The notes: a model not told the origin generated them from the sequence alone. A stretch of DNA of 64,000 nucleotides from Aestuariirhabdus haliotis (GCF_023509475.1 NZ_JAKSDZ010000016.1:1-64000); one strand, 5' to 3'; positions 8,638 to 18,577 are shown, counted from the stretch's first letter. Made by a program: numbers and translations.

Positions 8638-9447
8638 TTACTGGCTCGCGCTCAGCTCGACATACATTCCGGTGATGGTGTTCATCTGAGTCAGAATCGA
8701 TGTCGTGGTTCGCTGAATGATGGAGGGAGCAAAACGCCCTTTATCGATATTTTTAAAGCCGGACTGGGAATACCTCCACTTCAACTCGACCTCTTCCAAG
8801 CGAGCCGTGATATCAGCGGTATTGCCGGGAAACGCCATCATGGTAGCCATGGCATCTGTGAACTGTTGCTGTGCGGTGGTGAAGGCTTCCATCACCTCGG
8901 GTTCTTTCATTCCCCAGGACATGGCCACGTAATGCAGGGCAATTCGCTGGGACAACATACGCTGACGACCGGCAATATTGACCAGCTTCGCGGCTTTATT
9001 ATCAGAAAGTGCTTCTATATCCAGCACCACCTGATGGCAGGCTGTCAACAGCTCGGTATTGTTTGCCAGAAGCTTTTCCCCGCCATCCCTAGAGACAGGA
9101 GCCAGTGCAGTTTGACGATAATCGGCCCAAAGTGTCTCAACGTTATCCAGACTCTTGTTGACCTCATCATTGGGGGCAAACGCCCTGAGCTCGGCCAGCT
9201 GCTCATCGAACAGATCGATACTACTGTTCAGCTCTTGTTGGGACTTATCGGTAAAAATATCCTGCCCAATCAACATATAGCTTTTGGCGATTCGCTGGGT
9301 CAGCATACGCTGGCGCCCTGATTTGTTGATCGCCGAAGCCACTGACAATGTTTCTGCCGAGGCCAACTCAATCGCCACCGGTTGAACCATCGATAACAGT
9401 ACAACCGCCGTTAACGAAACAACTCTGGCACAGTATTTCCTAATCAT
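8638..9447 (-). CDS. Secreted protein with two PilJ-type sensor domains
   Basis: A 269-residue protein with an N-terminal signal segment (about 7-30, rich in V and L). It carries two copies of the PilJ/NarX-type N-terminal sensor motif: SGRQRMLTQRIAKSYML near residue 43 and AGRQRMLSQRIALHYVA near residue 160. No kinase, HAMP or methyl-accepting domain follows, so the whole chain is predicted to be periplasmic. In PilJ and NarX this four-helix module senses ligands and passes the signal through the membrane; here it would have to bind a ligand or a partner sensor. The ribosome site AAAGGAG precedes the ATG. No partner gene is adjacent. Confidence 0.8.
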   Translation of the reverse strand: MIRKYCARVVSLTAVVLLSMVQPVAIELASAETLSVASAINKSGRQRMLTQRIAKSYMLIGQDIFTDKSQQELNSSIDLFDEQLAELRAFAPNDEVNKSLDNVETLWADYRQTALAPVSRDGGEKLLANNTELLTACHQVVLDIEALSDNKAAKLVNIAGRQRMLSQRIALHYVAMSWGMKEPEVMEAFTTAQQQFTDAMATMMAFPGNTADITARLEEVELKWRYSQSGFKNIDKGRFAPSIIQRTTTSILTQMNTITGMYVELSASQ

Positions 9448-9499
9448 GCTCTACTCCTTTTGCAGTAAGTTCACCGCCAGACAAATTATCGCACCTTTA

Positions 9500-10456
9500 C
9501 TACACGTCACCCTGGTAGCGATAGTGAAGAATTTTTAACCCTTTGTTTGTGTCCTGCTCCGGAAAGTCCGGCCCAGTCTCAATGCGCTCAACAAAATCCA
9601 GCGCCGCCGGAGATTGAGCCACCCGATCACTGATAAAGTCGACCCCGAGATCAGGATCATTGAGACACAAAAGTACGTCAGAAGATGAGGACAACAAACC
9701 GGGTAAACGATCAATGACCTTGCTGTAATGCCGCTCCGCCTCAAAGCTGCCTTTCTGAAAAGAGGGCGGATCAACCACCACGATATCATAGGGGCCCTTG
9801 CGCTTGAGCTTACCCCAGGACTTGAACAGATCATGAGCCAAAAATTCAACCTTGCCCAAATCCAAATCGCTCAAGCGATGATTTACCCAACCTTTTTGCA
9901 AGGAGCGCTGACTCATATCCAGATTCACCACCCGTTGGGCGCCCGCTTTCATCGCAGCCACTGAAAAAGCACAGGTATAGGCAAACAGATTCAATACTCG
10001 TTTACCTTCGGCGTGAGCTGCTATCCAACGACGACCATTAGCCATATCCAGAAACAAACCGCTGTTCTGCTGTTTACCCAGCTCCAACTGATAACAGGCA
10101 CCTTGCTCGGTAACGACCGGCTTGGAGTCGAACTCACCCCACAAAACCTCGGTTGGCGCACCTGGCAAGTAACGACGTTGGACCAATAGAGACTGCAACG
10201 GTTCGCCACCAAACTGTTTGGCCATATGCAATAAATCGTCACTTAATTGTGATAATTCATCATGATTAACTTCACGGTAAAAAGTCAGCAGCCATTGCCG
10301 ACCAAGCGCATCCAGGTTGACAGCTTCCAACCCCGAAAAACAGTGACCACGACCATGAAACAAACGGCGCACGCCATCGTCGACAGGAGCAGCACGGGAA
10401 GACACTTCCTGTAGGAGAAGGCTCCAATCCCAGATGATTGGTTCAGAGTTTGGCAT
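9500..10456 (-). CDS. Class I SAM-dependent methyltransferase, RlmI/RlmK-like
   Basis: A 318-residue Rossmann methyltransferase. Motif I is VLNLFAYTCAFSVAAMKAG (about 160-178), the acidic end of strand 2 is NLDMS, and VVVDPPSFQKGSF carries the catalytic PP motif of RlmI/RlmK-type 23S rRNA methyltransferases. The N-terminal segment (LPGAPTEVLWGE) precedes a short beta region, as in the SAM-methyltransferase family PF10672. An rRNA cytosine or guanine is the likely target, but the PUA domain of RlmI is not evident, so the exact target is open. No clear ribosome site precedes the ATG at 10456. Confidence 0.82.
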   Translation of the reverse strand: MPNSEPIIWDWSLLLQEVSSRAAPVDDGVRRLFHGRGHCFSGLEAVNLDALGRQWLLTFYREVNHDELSQLSDDLLHMAKQFGGEPLQSLLVQRRYLPGAPTEVLWGEFDSKPVVTEQGACYQLELGKQQNSGLFLDMANGRRWIAAHAEGKRVLNLFAYTCAFSVAAMKAGAQRVVNLDMSQRSLQKGWVNHRLSDLDLGKVEFLAHDLFKSWGKLKRKGPYDIVVVDPPSFQKGSFEAERHYSKVIDRLPGLLSSSSDVLLCLNDPDLGVDFISDRVAQSPAALDFVERIETGPDFPEQDTNKGLKILHYRYQGDV

Positions 10457-10639
10457 AAAAATATCGTTAACCTAGGTAAAAGCTCAGGCCGCATCAATGC
10501 AGCGCGATATTATCAATCGAATGGAACATCTTTTGATTTGATTGTGGTCAGGGTTTTAGGCTGAAAAATTAAAAAAAACCTGAGGAAAAAGCCATTCTCG
10601 CGACCATCCCAACCATTTTACCTGAAAATCTGGAAAAAA

Positions 10640-11194
10640 TTACCACAATGGCACGCCAAACAGGCTCTTATGCAACATAAGAATCAGAGTCCAGGCTCCA
10701 CAACCGGCCAGGACCACAATCAGATCCCAGTACCAGGCCTTTTTGCTTTGGGAACGAACCGCGCCACGCTTATTCGCTGAAGCGATGGCTATCACCGAAT
10801 ATAAGCCAAAACCTCCGAACAAAATCGTGGATGCCTGATCACCATTGGCCAACAGATGGCCAAGCGCCCACAAAATCACCCCGCCCAACATCGGGTGAGG
10901 TGTCAAACGGCGCAAATTCGACGGCACATACGCGGCGGCCAGTAAAATAAATCCGATGAGCACCAGGGGTGCGGTAAACGCCCGCCCCCAACCGGGAGGA
11001 TTCCATAACGCCACCATCGGTGCCTGGGCTTTGCCCATGACAATCATCACCAAAGCGCAGGCTGAAATCAGCGCAAACACCCCTTTGTAGGGCAGCTCTC
11101 CCATTCGCAAGACAACACTGGCTCGTAAGCTGGGAACGGTAGGAACCAAATGAATAGCAATAAACAGCAGCATACCCGACAACAGCAGGATCAT
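10640..11194 (-). CDS. NnrU-family integral membrane protein
   Basis: A 184-residue, five- to six-helix membrane protein. It starts LLLSGMLLFIAIHLVPTVPS and includes LRRLTPHPMLGGVILWALGH, the conserved histidine-bearing core of NnrU. NnrU was named for a nitrite/nitric oxide reductase region, but many non-denitrifiers carry homologues. No denitrification genes are in this window. The start at 11194 is chosen for its TAAGGAG ribosome site; the same frame stays open to a GTG at 11320, adding a 42-residue hydrophobic stretch, but that start has no ribosome site. Confidence 0.82.
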   Translation of the reverse strand: MILLLSGMLLFIAIHLVPTVPSLRASVVLRMGELPYKGVFALISACALVMIVMGKAQAPMVALWNPPGWGRAFTAPLVLIGFILLAAAYVPSNLRRLTPHPMLGGVILWALGHLLANGDQASTILFGGFGLYSVIAIASANKRGAVRSQSKKAWYWDLIVVLAGCGAWTLILMLHKSLFGVPLW

Positions 11195-11520
11195 CTTATT
11201 CTCCTTAACAAGAGGGTGATTCGTACCAATGCAACCCAAGCATAACAGCGCTACCCCGCAACCGACACCTGCCAGCAACCCAATAGCGACTGGAGACTCT
11301 TCACGGGAGCCCCAGGCCACCTATGATTAATGTGAACGGCCAGCCGATTATCTTCGTATTGAATCTCTACACCAGCTCCAGATTCTGTAAAGGGAGAGTA
11401 AGAGCACATGAAGATGTCTCAGCTGTGACGTAAACTCTAACGATATACCACCATAGACCCACAGAAGCAGAATTTAGGGTCCATAATTAACAATTACCGC
11501 GGTCCTCCGTACCGGCCTTT
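11195..11520. other. Intergenic region upstream of NnrU and RND genes
   Basis: About 326 bases between the divergent NnrU and RND-operon genes. It holds the TAAGGAG ribosome site of NnrU (11201-11207) and presumably both promoters. I see no convincing -35/-10 pair, no strong palindrome and no further gene. The outer-membrane lipoprotein gene at 11521 has no recognisable ribosome site in the preceding 20 bases. Confidence 0.5.
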
Positions 11521-12921
11521 ATGCATCGATTTGTTCAATCCAGCCTCATCATCTTCAGCGCTCTGTTGTTGAGTGCCTGCAGTACCATCGAGAGTCGAGT
11601 TCCTCGATCGGAACCTATCATTCCCGGGCAATGGTCTGCGGATGAACTGCAGCAGCAGATGGACCGAGAACCCTGGCTAAGCAGCTTTTCCAATGAGCAA
11701 CTCACCCTGCTGGTAGAAGAGGCTATCGTCGCCAACTACTCTTTGCGTGCCGCTCAAGCCCGAAGCGAGGCGGCATTAGCCCAGGCGCGTATTGCCGGGG
11801 CCGATCGCTATCCGGAACTCAATGCCGTCTTCGATGCCGCTCGCCAGCGACAAAACCCGGGTGGTAACTCGGTGATTAGCAACAACTTCGATGCCTCGCT
11901 GGAAGCCAGCTGGGAGGTCGACCTCTGGGGCAAACTGGATGCCCGCACGCAAGCTGCGCTAAACGATTACCTGTCGAGCCAGGCCGACTTCGAACAAGCA
12001 CGCTTTCAACTGGCCGCCGATGTCGCCAGCGCCTGGTTTGATGTCAGTGAGGCCCGAATGCAGCTGGAATTGGTAGAACAACGCTTGCAAAACCAATCCA
12101 ACAATCTGGAGATTATTCGCCAGAATTACCTTAATGGCCTCAACGATTCTCTCGATCTCTATCTTGGTCGTGCCGACCTTGAGGCCGATCGCAGCCGGTT
12201 GCAATCGAGCCGCCAGGCCTTGCAACAAAGCATTCGCGAACTGGAAATACTGCTCGGCCGCTATCCCGCAACCGAACTTGAGGCGCCGGCCTCGGTGCCA
12301 ACTCTGACCGAACCGCCACCAGCAGGCATCCCTTCTGAATTACTGCAACGCCGCCAGGATGTCATTTCAGCCCGGCTAAGCCTTAGAGCGGCAGATTTCC
12401 GCGCCGAAGAAGCTCACTACAACCGTTACCCCAGGTTGCGCCTGACAGCCCGCGGGGGCAGCAGCAGTGATGAACTGGATGATCTGATGCGCAGCGATTA
12501 CCTGGCCTGGTCCCTACTGGGAGGACTGGCTGCCCCTCTATTTGATGCCGGCCGACTGGAAGCCAGCGAACTGCAGGCCCGAGCCCAGGCCCGGGAAGCG
12601 GAAGCGGGCTACTCATCAACCCTCCAGCAAGCCTTTGCCGAAGTCGAACAAGCGCTTAATAACGAAGGCTTGTTACTGGAGCAGCAGCGTGCCTTGAAAA
12701 ACGCCGCCAGCGATTCCATCAACGCCGAAAAGCTGGCTTTTGAAAACTACCGTTCCGGACTGGTTGAATACATTACTGTGCTGGAGTCCCAGCGCCGCAG
12801 CTTCGATGCCCAAAGCTCCGAGATCGAAGTGAGAAACCGGCTACTGCAAAACCGTATCAATCTTTATCTGGCACTGGGTGGAGACTTTGCCCTGTCACCC
12901 AGCTCTTTCGAGGAACCCTGA
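11521..12921 (+). CDS. Efflux outer-membrane lipoprotein (NodT/OprM family)
   Basis: A 466-residue outer-membrane factor. The signal peptide ends in the lipobox LLSAC with the lipidated Cys20. Two long alpha-helical repeats follow, as in the TolC/OprM tunnel: SEAALAQARIAGADRYPELN in the first half and SARLSLRAADFRAEEAHYNR in the second, with DVASAWFDVSEARMQLELV between. It would form the exit duct for the RND pump encoded next. The adaptor start overlaps its stop (TGATG), so the genes are translationally coupled. Confidence 0.92.
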   Translation: MHRFVQSSLIIFSALLLSACSTIESRVPRSEPIIPGQWSADELQQQMDREPWLSSFSNEQLTLLVEEAIVANYSLRAAQARSEAALAQARIAGADRYPELNAVFDAARQRQNPGGNSVISNNFDASLEASWEVDLWGKLDARTQAALNDYLSSQADFEQARFQLAADVASAWFDVSEARMQLELVEQRLQNQSNNLEIIRQNYLNGLNDSLDLYLGRADLEADRSRLQSSRQALQQSIRELEILLGRYPATELEAPASVPTLTEPPPAGIPSELLQRRQDVISARLSLRAADFRAEEAHYNRYPRLRLTARGGSSSDELDDLMRSDYLAWSLLGGLAAPLFDAGRLEASELQARAQAREAEAGYSSTLQQAFAEVEQALNNEGLLLEQQRALKNAASDSINAEKLAFENYRSGLVEYITVLESQRRSFDAQSSEIEVRNRLLQNRINLYLALGGDFALSPSSFEEP

Positions 12922-14159
12922 TGTCCCTTTTGCGCAAAGCAACCCCTCCTCTCGTGGTGCTGGCACTGAGCGCCCTTGCGGTCTTTTACATCGTCAATAA
13001 CAAGCCCACCGCGACAACCCAGCCACAGCCTCGCGCCCAACTGGCCGTCGACGTTATGACCCTGCACCCTCAGGACTATCAGATACGGTTGGACAGCTAC
13101 GGTACCGTTCAGCCCCACACGCAGGGCAGCTTAATTCCGGAAGTCTCCGGCGCCATCGTTCAGGTATCAGGAAATTTTCGCGAGGGCCGGTTCTTCGATA
13201 AAGGGGAAGTATTGCTGCAGATCGACGATCGCGACTACCAATCCGCCTTGACCATTGCCCGCGCCACCCTGATCCAGGCCCGCTTTGAGTTACAGGAGGA
13301 GCAGGCTCGGGCCGACCAGGCCAAACGAGACTGGCAGCGACTTGGTGAAGGGGGCACGCCGCCCCCCCTGGTCCTGCGCGAGCCTCAATTGGCCTCCGCG
13401 TCAGCCAAAATTGCCTCAGCTCAGGCGCAATACGAACAAGCCCAGCTGGATCTGGAACGCACGCGCATCCGGGCCCCCTACGCCGGTCGTATCCTGAGCA
13501 AACATGTTGATATTGGCCAATACATCACCACCGGCACCGAACTGGCCCAGATCTACGCGATCGATTTTGTCGAAGTTCGCCTGCCACTCAATAACCGTCA
13601 GTTGGAGTTCGTCGAGATTCCCGAACTCTATCGCGGCAACCGCCCCCAAAGTGAAGTCCAGTACCCTACGGTCATCATCAAGGCCCGTCTGGGGCGCAAT
13701 GAGTTTCTCTGGAACGGTCGCATCGTACGCGCCGAAGGCGCGGTGGACAACGACTCCCGACAGCTCTTTGTGATCGCGCGGGTGGATGACCCCTACAGTA
13801 ACGACGGCAGCAATCGCCCCCCCTTGAAAATTGGTCAGTTTGTCGAGGCCGAAATAGAGGGCAGCCTGCTGACCGATGTCTTTGTGATGCCCCGCAGCGC
13901 TCTGCGCCAGGATAACCAGATTTCTCTGGTCTCTGGCAATCAGCTAAAGCGCCAGGGGATCAACCTGGTGTGGAGCGATGCTCGTGCTGCGGTGATAGAG
14001 GGCTCGTTGGCACAAGGTGATCTGCTGGTCACCTCACCGACCGGATCGGCCATCAGCGGCACCCCGGTGACCATCAACACCATAGACGGCGAAGAACAAC
14101 TGGCCGGGAAAGTAACACCCACATCGAAACCGTCTGACAACAACAAGCAGGGAGGTTAA
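12921..14159 (+). CDS. RND efflux periplasmic adaptor (HlyD/AcrA-type)
   Basis: A 412-residue membrane-fusion protein with one N-terminal hydrophobic segment (about 10-26). A barrel-sandwich half is seen as GSLIPEVSGAIVQVSGNFRE, an alpha-helical hairpin rich in A, Q and E covers about 110-180, and the second lipoyl half is RTRIRAPYAGRILSKHVDIG. The membrane-proximal beta-barrel domains cover about 215-370. It bridges the RND permease and the outer-membrane factor. Coupled by TGATG to the upstream gene, and three bases before the permease start. Confidence 0.92.
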   Translation: MSLLRKATPPLVVLALSALAVFYIVNNKPTATTQPQPRAQLAVDVMTLHPQDYQIRLDSYGTVQPHTQGSLIPEVSGAIVQVSGNFREGRFFDKGEVLLQIDDRDYQSALTIARATLIQARFELQEEQARADQAKRDWQRLGEGGTPPPLVLREPQLASASAKIASAQAQYEQAQLDLERTRIRAPYAGRILSKHVDIGQYITTGTELAQIYAIDFVEVRLPLNNRQLEFVEIPELYRGNRPQSEVQYPTVIIKARLGRNEFLWNGRIVRAEGAVDNDSRQLFVIARVDDPYSNDGSNRPPLKIGQFVEAEIEGSLLTDVFVMPRSALRQDNQISLVSGNQLKRQGINLVWSDARAAVIEGSLAQGDLLVTSPTGSAISGTPVTINTIDGEEQLAGKVTPTSKPSDNNKQGG

Positions 14160-14162
14160 TCA

Positions 14163-17100
14163 ATGCATTCGATGATCGCCTGGTTTACTCGCAATCACGT
14201 GGCCGCCAACTTACTGCTGGTGTCGATCATCGGAGCGGGCCTGTTTTCGATGACCAATCGAGTCCCCCTGGAAGTCTTTCCCAGTATTGACCTGGACGTG
14301 GTCAACATTACCGTCGTCTATCGGGGGGCAACTCCGGCAGAAGCCGAAGAGAGCGTCACGGTTCGTATCGAAGAAGCGATTCACGACCTGGAAGGGATCG
14401 AAAAACTGCGATCGCGCTCCGTAGAAGGGTTTTCAATGGTCACCGTGGAAGTGGCCAGTGGCTACGATTCGCGCGAATTGATGAATGATATCAAGAGCCG
14501 GGTCGACGCCATCAATACCTTACCTACCGATGCCGAACGGCCTGTGGTAGCAACGCGTCAACACACTCGGGAAGTGATCAGCGTGGTCGCATCCGGCGAT
14601 CTGAGCGAGATGGAATTACGCCTTTTGGGCGAGCGCGTTCGGGACGACCTGGTCCGTTTACCGGGCATCTCCCAGGTTGAACTGGAGGGTGTCAGGCCCT
14701 ACGAAATCTCGATCGAAGTCGATGAACGTACACTGCAAGAGTTTGGCGTCACCCTGGAGCAGGTCGCCGACCGGGTTCGTAATAGTTCGCTCGACCTTTC
14801 CGCCGGTAACATCCGAGCCCGCAGCGGCGAAGTTCTGGTACGAACCAAGGGCCAGGCCTACACCCAACGTGAATTCGAGGAGATTGTGATCCTTACCCGC
14901 AGCGATGGCACCTTGCTGCGCTTAAGCGATATCGCCCGGGTCCATGACAGCTTCGATGAAGACCTGATTGTTAACGAATTTAATGGCCGCCCCGCCGTCA
15001 TCGTCGAGGTGTATCGTATTGGCGACCAGAGCGCGATCGAAGTCGCCAATGCTGTGAAGCAGTACATTACAGACACCGCATCCAGCCTGCCCGAAGGTGT
15101 TGAGTTGGGCTACTGGCGCGACCGTTCAAAGATCGTCAAGGCACGCCTCAAAACACTATCGGACAGTGCCATTCAGGGCGGCATTCTGGTGATCCTGCTG
15201 CTCAGTCTGTTCCTGCGACCCGCCCTCGCCCTGTGGGTGTTTATCGGCATCCCGGTGTCGTTTCTTGGCGCCTTTATCATCATGCCGTTGGCCGGGGTAA
15301 CCCTGAACATCATCAGCCTGTTCGCCTTTATCCTGGTACTGGGTATTGTGGTGGATGATGCCATCGTAACGGGCGAGAACGTTTACACTCACCTGCAACG
15401 TTCTGAAAACCCTCTGCATGCCGCGATCGAAGGCACCCAGGAGGTCTCGGTCCCGGTTACCTTTGGCATCCTGACCACCGTGGCGGCCTTTGTCCCCCTG
15501 TTGATGATCGGCGGCCCACGAGGCGCTATCTTTGCCCAGATTCCATTGATTGTGGTCCCGGTGCTGCTGTTTTCCCTGATTGAATCCAAGTTTGTCCTGC
15601 CAGCGCATCTCAAGAACATCAAGCCGCCTTCCGCTCGTGAAGGTCGCTTTTCACAACTGCAAACCGGTATCGCCCGCGGACTCGAAGATGGCATACGTCG
15701 CTACTACGCTCCGGTACTGGAACGTACACTCAACCACCGTTACCTGTCCCTGGCCATTATTTGCGGCTTTACCGCGATTGTTCTGGCCATGGTGCTCAGC
15801 GGTTGGACACGCTTTATTTTCTTCCCCAAAGTGCAAAGCGAAACCGCCCGCGCTTCCCTGACGATGCCGGCGGGCACCCCCTTCGAGATCACCGACCAAC
15901 ACATCCAACGGATCGCTCGGGCCGCCCAGGCGTTGCAGGCGCAATACATCGACCCGGATACCGGGGAAAGTGTGATCACCGAAATCTTATCCACCACCGG
16001 TTCGACCGGGGGTAGCGACAGCGGGCAATCCAACATCGGCCGGGTGATGTTTGAGATCACTGCCCCCGAGCACCGCACGCTGGATGTCACCAGCTCCCAA
16101 CTGGTCAATCAATGGCGCAAGGATATTGGCAATATCGCCGGTCTGGAAAGCCTCACCTTGCGCGCCGAAATCGGTCGCAGCAGCGACCCGGTGGATATCC
16201 AGCTGTACGGCAATGATTTCATCGAGCTGCGAGAAGTGGCCAGCCGCCTGCGTCAGCACCTATCCACCTTCCCCGACCTGTTTGATATTCAGGACAGTCT
16301 CTCTAACGGCAAGGAGGAGTTACAACTGGGCATTAAACCCGAAGCCGAGTTACTGGGCTTGACCCTGAACGACCTTGCCCGGCAGGTACGCGCCGCGTTC
16401 TTCGGGTTTGAAATTCAGCGTATCCAGCGCGGGCGCGACGATGTGCGAGTCATGGTGCGTTTCCCAGCCAGCCAGCGGGAGTCCCTCGACAGCCTGCATA
16501 CCATGTTTATCCGCACGCCCCAGGGCGCTGAGGTTCCCTTCTCGGAAGTGGCCCAGATCTCACCGGGGCGAAGCCCCACAGCTATCAACCGATTAAATCG
16601 GCAACGGGTGGTCAACGTCACCGCCGACGCCAATAAGGAAACCGCCGACATTGAGGCCATCAAGCGAGACCTGCATCGTTTTATGGCGGATCTCAAACTT
16701 CTCCATCCAGCCATCGGTTACAGCCTGGAGGGAGAGGCCCGCGAGCAAGCCGATTCCTTTGACAGACTCGGCTGGGGCCTGATGGGAGTATTGTTTGTGG
16801 TTTATGCCCTGCTGGCGATCCCCTTCCGCTCTTACCTGCAACCATTGATTGTGATGTCGGTGATCCCCTTCGGACTGGTCGGCGCCATCATTGGTCACTG
16901 GATCATGGATATGAGCCTGACCATCATGAGCTTCATGGGCATGTTGGCACTGACGGGGGTGGTTATTAACGATTCCCTGGTACTGGTGGATTACACCAAC
17001 CAGCAACGGGAAAAAGGCATCAGCTTACATCAAGCAATACGCAGCGCCGGGGTGGCGCGTTTCAGGCCCGTACTCCTGACATCACTGACCACCTTTTGCG

Positions 17101-17294
17101 GTCTTATGCCGCTGATTTTCGAGAAAAGCACCCAGGCCCAGTTCCTGATCCCCATGGCCATATCACTGGGCTTCGGTATCCTGTTTGCCACCCTGATCAC
17201 CCTGCTGATCATTCCGGTTAACTACCTGATTCTGGAAGATTTGCGAGGCCATAAGGAACCGGCCCAAGGCAACGCCCTGCCCCATAGCGGCTAG
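14163..17294 (+). CDS. RND-family efflux permease (AcrB/MexB superfamily)
   Basis: A 1043-residue inner-membrane proton-driven pump of full family length. It has the N-terminal helix (MIAWFTRNHVAANLLLVSII), two large periplasmic loops (about 35-330 and 555-860) and the TM4 relay segment LGIVVDDAIVTGENVYTHL with paired aspartates. The second half has MGMLALTGVVINDSLVLVDY. This branch resembles RND pumps commonly found with their own adaptor and outer-membrane factor; drug or other substrates cannot be inferred. No regulator gene is adjacent. The gene ends just before a palindromic hairpin. Confidence 0.93.
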   Translation: MHSMIAWFTRNHVAANLLLVSIIGAGLFSMTNRVPLEVFPSIDLDVVNITVVYRGATPAEAEESVTVRIEEAIHDLEGIEKLRSRSVEGFSMVTVEVASGYDSRELMNDIKSRVDAINTLPTDAERPVVATRQHTREVISVVASGDLSEMELRLLGERVRDDLVRLPGISQVELEGVRPYEISIEVDERTLQEFGVTLEQVADRVRNSSLDLSAGNIRARSGEVLVRTKGQAYTQREFEEIVILTRSDGTLLRLSDIARVHDSFDEDLIVNEFNGRPAVIVEVYRIGDQSAIEVANAVKQYITDTASSLPEGVELGYWRDRSKIVKARLKTLSDSAIQGGILVILLLSLFLRPALALWVFIGIPVSFLGAFIIMPLAGVTLNIISLFAFILVLGIVVDDAIVTGENVYTHLQRSENPLHAAIEGTQEVSVPVTFGILTTVAAFVPLLMIGGPRGAIFAQIPLIVVPVLLFSLIESKFVLPAHLKNIKPPSAREGRFSQLQTGIARGLEDGIRRYYAPVLERTLNHRYLSLAIICGFTAIVLAMVLSGWTRFIFFPKVQSETARASLTMPAGTPFEITDQHIQRIARAAQALQAQYIDPDTGESVITEILSTTGSTGGSDSGQSNIGRVMFEITAPEHRTLDVTSSQLVNQWRKDIGNIAGLESLTLRAEIGRSSDPVDIQLYGNDFIELREVASRLRQHLSTFPDLFDIQDSLSNGKEELQLGIKPEAELLGLTLNDLARQVRAAFFGFEIQRIQRGRDDVRVMVRFPASQRESLDSLHTMFIRTPQGAEVPFSEVAQISPGRSPTAINRLNRQRVVNVTADANKETADIEAIKRDLHRFMADLKLLHPAIGYSLEGEAREQADSFDRLGWGLMGVLFVVYALLAIPFRSYLQPLIVMSVIPFGLVGAIIGHWIMDMSLTIMSFMGMLALTGVVINDSLVLVDYTNQQREKGISLHQAIRSAGVARFRPVLLTSLTTFCGLMPLIFEKSTQAQFLIPMAISLGFGILFATLITLLIIPVNYLILEDLRGHKEPAQGNALPHSG

Positions 17295-17318
17295 AAGCAG
17301 GGAATAGCAAAGGATTAA

Positions 17319-17341
17319 GATGCCAGTCATTGACTGGCATC
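17319..17341. terminator. Perfect palindrome between convergent genes
   Basis: GATGCCAGTCA, one T, TGACTGGCATC: a perfect 11+1+11 inverted repeat in the 59-base gap between the RND permease and the CBS-domain gene. In RNA it can form an 8-bp stem on either strand. No T-run follows, so it is a possible bidirectional terminator or a protein site. Confidence 0.5.
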
Positions 17342-17353
17342 AGCGCGTGATCG

Positions 17354-17785
17354 CTAGCCTTTACGCTCGGCGTCGAGGCGATCGTTTAACGCTTTAAGCA
17401 GATCGATGGCGGATAACATACCCACCAGTGTTTCGGTTTTGTCCAGTACAGGTACCGCGCCCACCCGCTGTTCAAGCAATAACTTTACGGCTTTGCTGAG
17501 ACTGTCGTAGGTGTGCAGGCAAAAGACATTACGCACCATGATGTCGCTGACATCGAGATCGTTATTAAGGTCATAGATATGGGTAATATCGCGGTCTTCA
17601 TCGACCCAGTTTGGACGTCGCAACTCGCGATCGCTGACGATTCCTACCAGCTTGTTGCTGTTATCCACAACGGGGAGGTGACGAACCCCTTCGTCACGCA
17701 TGGTAAAAAAGGCTTCTCGAATACCCAACTCGGGTGACACAGAAATCACCTTGGCGGTCATATACTCAGAAACTTTGGTCGGCAT
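17354..17785 (-). CDS. Two-CBS-domain protein
   Basis: A 143-residue protein made of two CBS motifs: about 8-60 (MTAKVISVSPELGIREAFFT, HLPVVDNSNKLVGIVSDREL) and 80-135 (MVRNVFCLHTYDSLSKAVKL, GAVPVLDKTETLVGMLSAID). A CBS pair forms a Bateman module that usually binds adenine nucleotides. With no attached enzyme domain it probably regulates a partner in trans. It has no obvious operon partners; the ribosome site AAGGAG precedes the ATG. Confidence 0.88.
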   Translation of the reverse strand: MPTKVSEYMTAKVISVSPELGIREAFFTMRDEGVRHLPVVDNSNKLVGIVSDRELRRPNWVDEDRDITHIYDLNNDLDVSDIMVRNVFCLHTYDSLSKAVKLLLEQRVGAVPVLDKTETLVGMLSAIDLLKALNDRLDAERKG

Positions 17786-17930
17786 AGCTACTCCTTATTG
17801 AACGGTTAAAGGGGCACACAAATCGGCAGTCAGATAACAAAGGAAGCCTTCCATCACAACGCTACTCGATAGGGTTCATCCTAACGAAGCGGCTACGGAT
17901 TAGTCATGCGCCCGATCAAATTTCCTACCG

Positions 17931-18413
17931 TTACTGGCTGGCCGTTAGATGCTCCTGTAGCAGAGGAGTCAGGGTTTGTGTATGAGTCAATGAAGCCTCG
18001 CTGCTCTTTTGCATCACCTGCACCATCACTTCCTGCATACGAGAAGCGAAGGGCGTTTCGCTGTATTGCAGCAAGATATTGAGTTCACCCAACGTCAAAT
18101 GCTCATCGTAGATGGGATACAAAATTTTCGACAGTTGCTGCTTCTCGAGAAACTCTTTCTCAACAACCGCTAACGCGGCTCGGCGCATCGCGGCCAGATC
18201 ACTCTCAGAAAGAGGAGCAGAGCCGCTCATCACGGCGGCTTCGAGCTGCTTGATATAGAGCTCTGAAGCGAGTTGTTCGATCAATATTTCGGTCAGGCCT
18301 GCCGACACTATATGACGATCAATTTTCTCCATCTTCTTGGGATGTACCTCCTTCGCCTGTAAAGGCAGGGACATCACCACCAACGAACACGCAATCATTA
18401 TTATTGTTTTCAT
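17931..18413 (-). CDS. Secreted DUF2059-like protein
   Basis: A 160-residue protein with a signal peptide (MKTIIMIACSLVVMSLPLQA) and an all-helical body. The C-terminal half (YPIYDEHLTLGELNILLQYS then FASRMQEVMVQVMQ) fits the DUF2059 pattern, in which a Y-H-T-E stretch precedes a helix with a small-residue break. Function is unknown; it is probably periplasmic. The start at 18413 is preferred over 18419 and 18497 because AAAGGA lies six bases upstream of it. Confidence 0.65.
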   Translation of the reverse strand: MKTIIMIACSLVVMSLPLQAKEVHPKKMEKIDRHIVSAGLTEILIEQLASELYIKQLEAAVMSGSAPLSESDLAAMRRAALAVVEKEFLEKQQLSKILYPIYDEHLTLGELNILLQYSETPFASRMQEVMVQVMQKSSEASLTHTQTLTPLLQEHLTASQ

Positions 18414-18577
18414 ATTCATTCCTTTCTTGAGGGTCAAAAACCGGTTACCTGGGTTCAATAATCCGTATCGGGCTAACCTGCCTAATGACCATAGCATGAC
18501 GCACCGCCAACGTCAGGAATGATGGCTCCCAATCCTGAGTAACAGGCACAAGCCGTCCAATACCTGAGGTCCTGTAC

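Noticed and set aside
11195-11320. 42-residue N-terminal extension of the NnrU protein from GTG 11320
   Set aside because: The internal ATG 11194 has a strong TAAGGAG site and begins exactly at the family start. The extension is hydrophobic but has no ribosome site.
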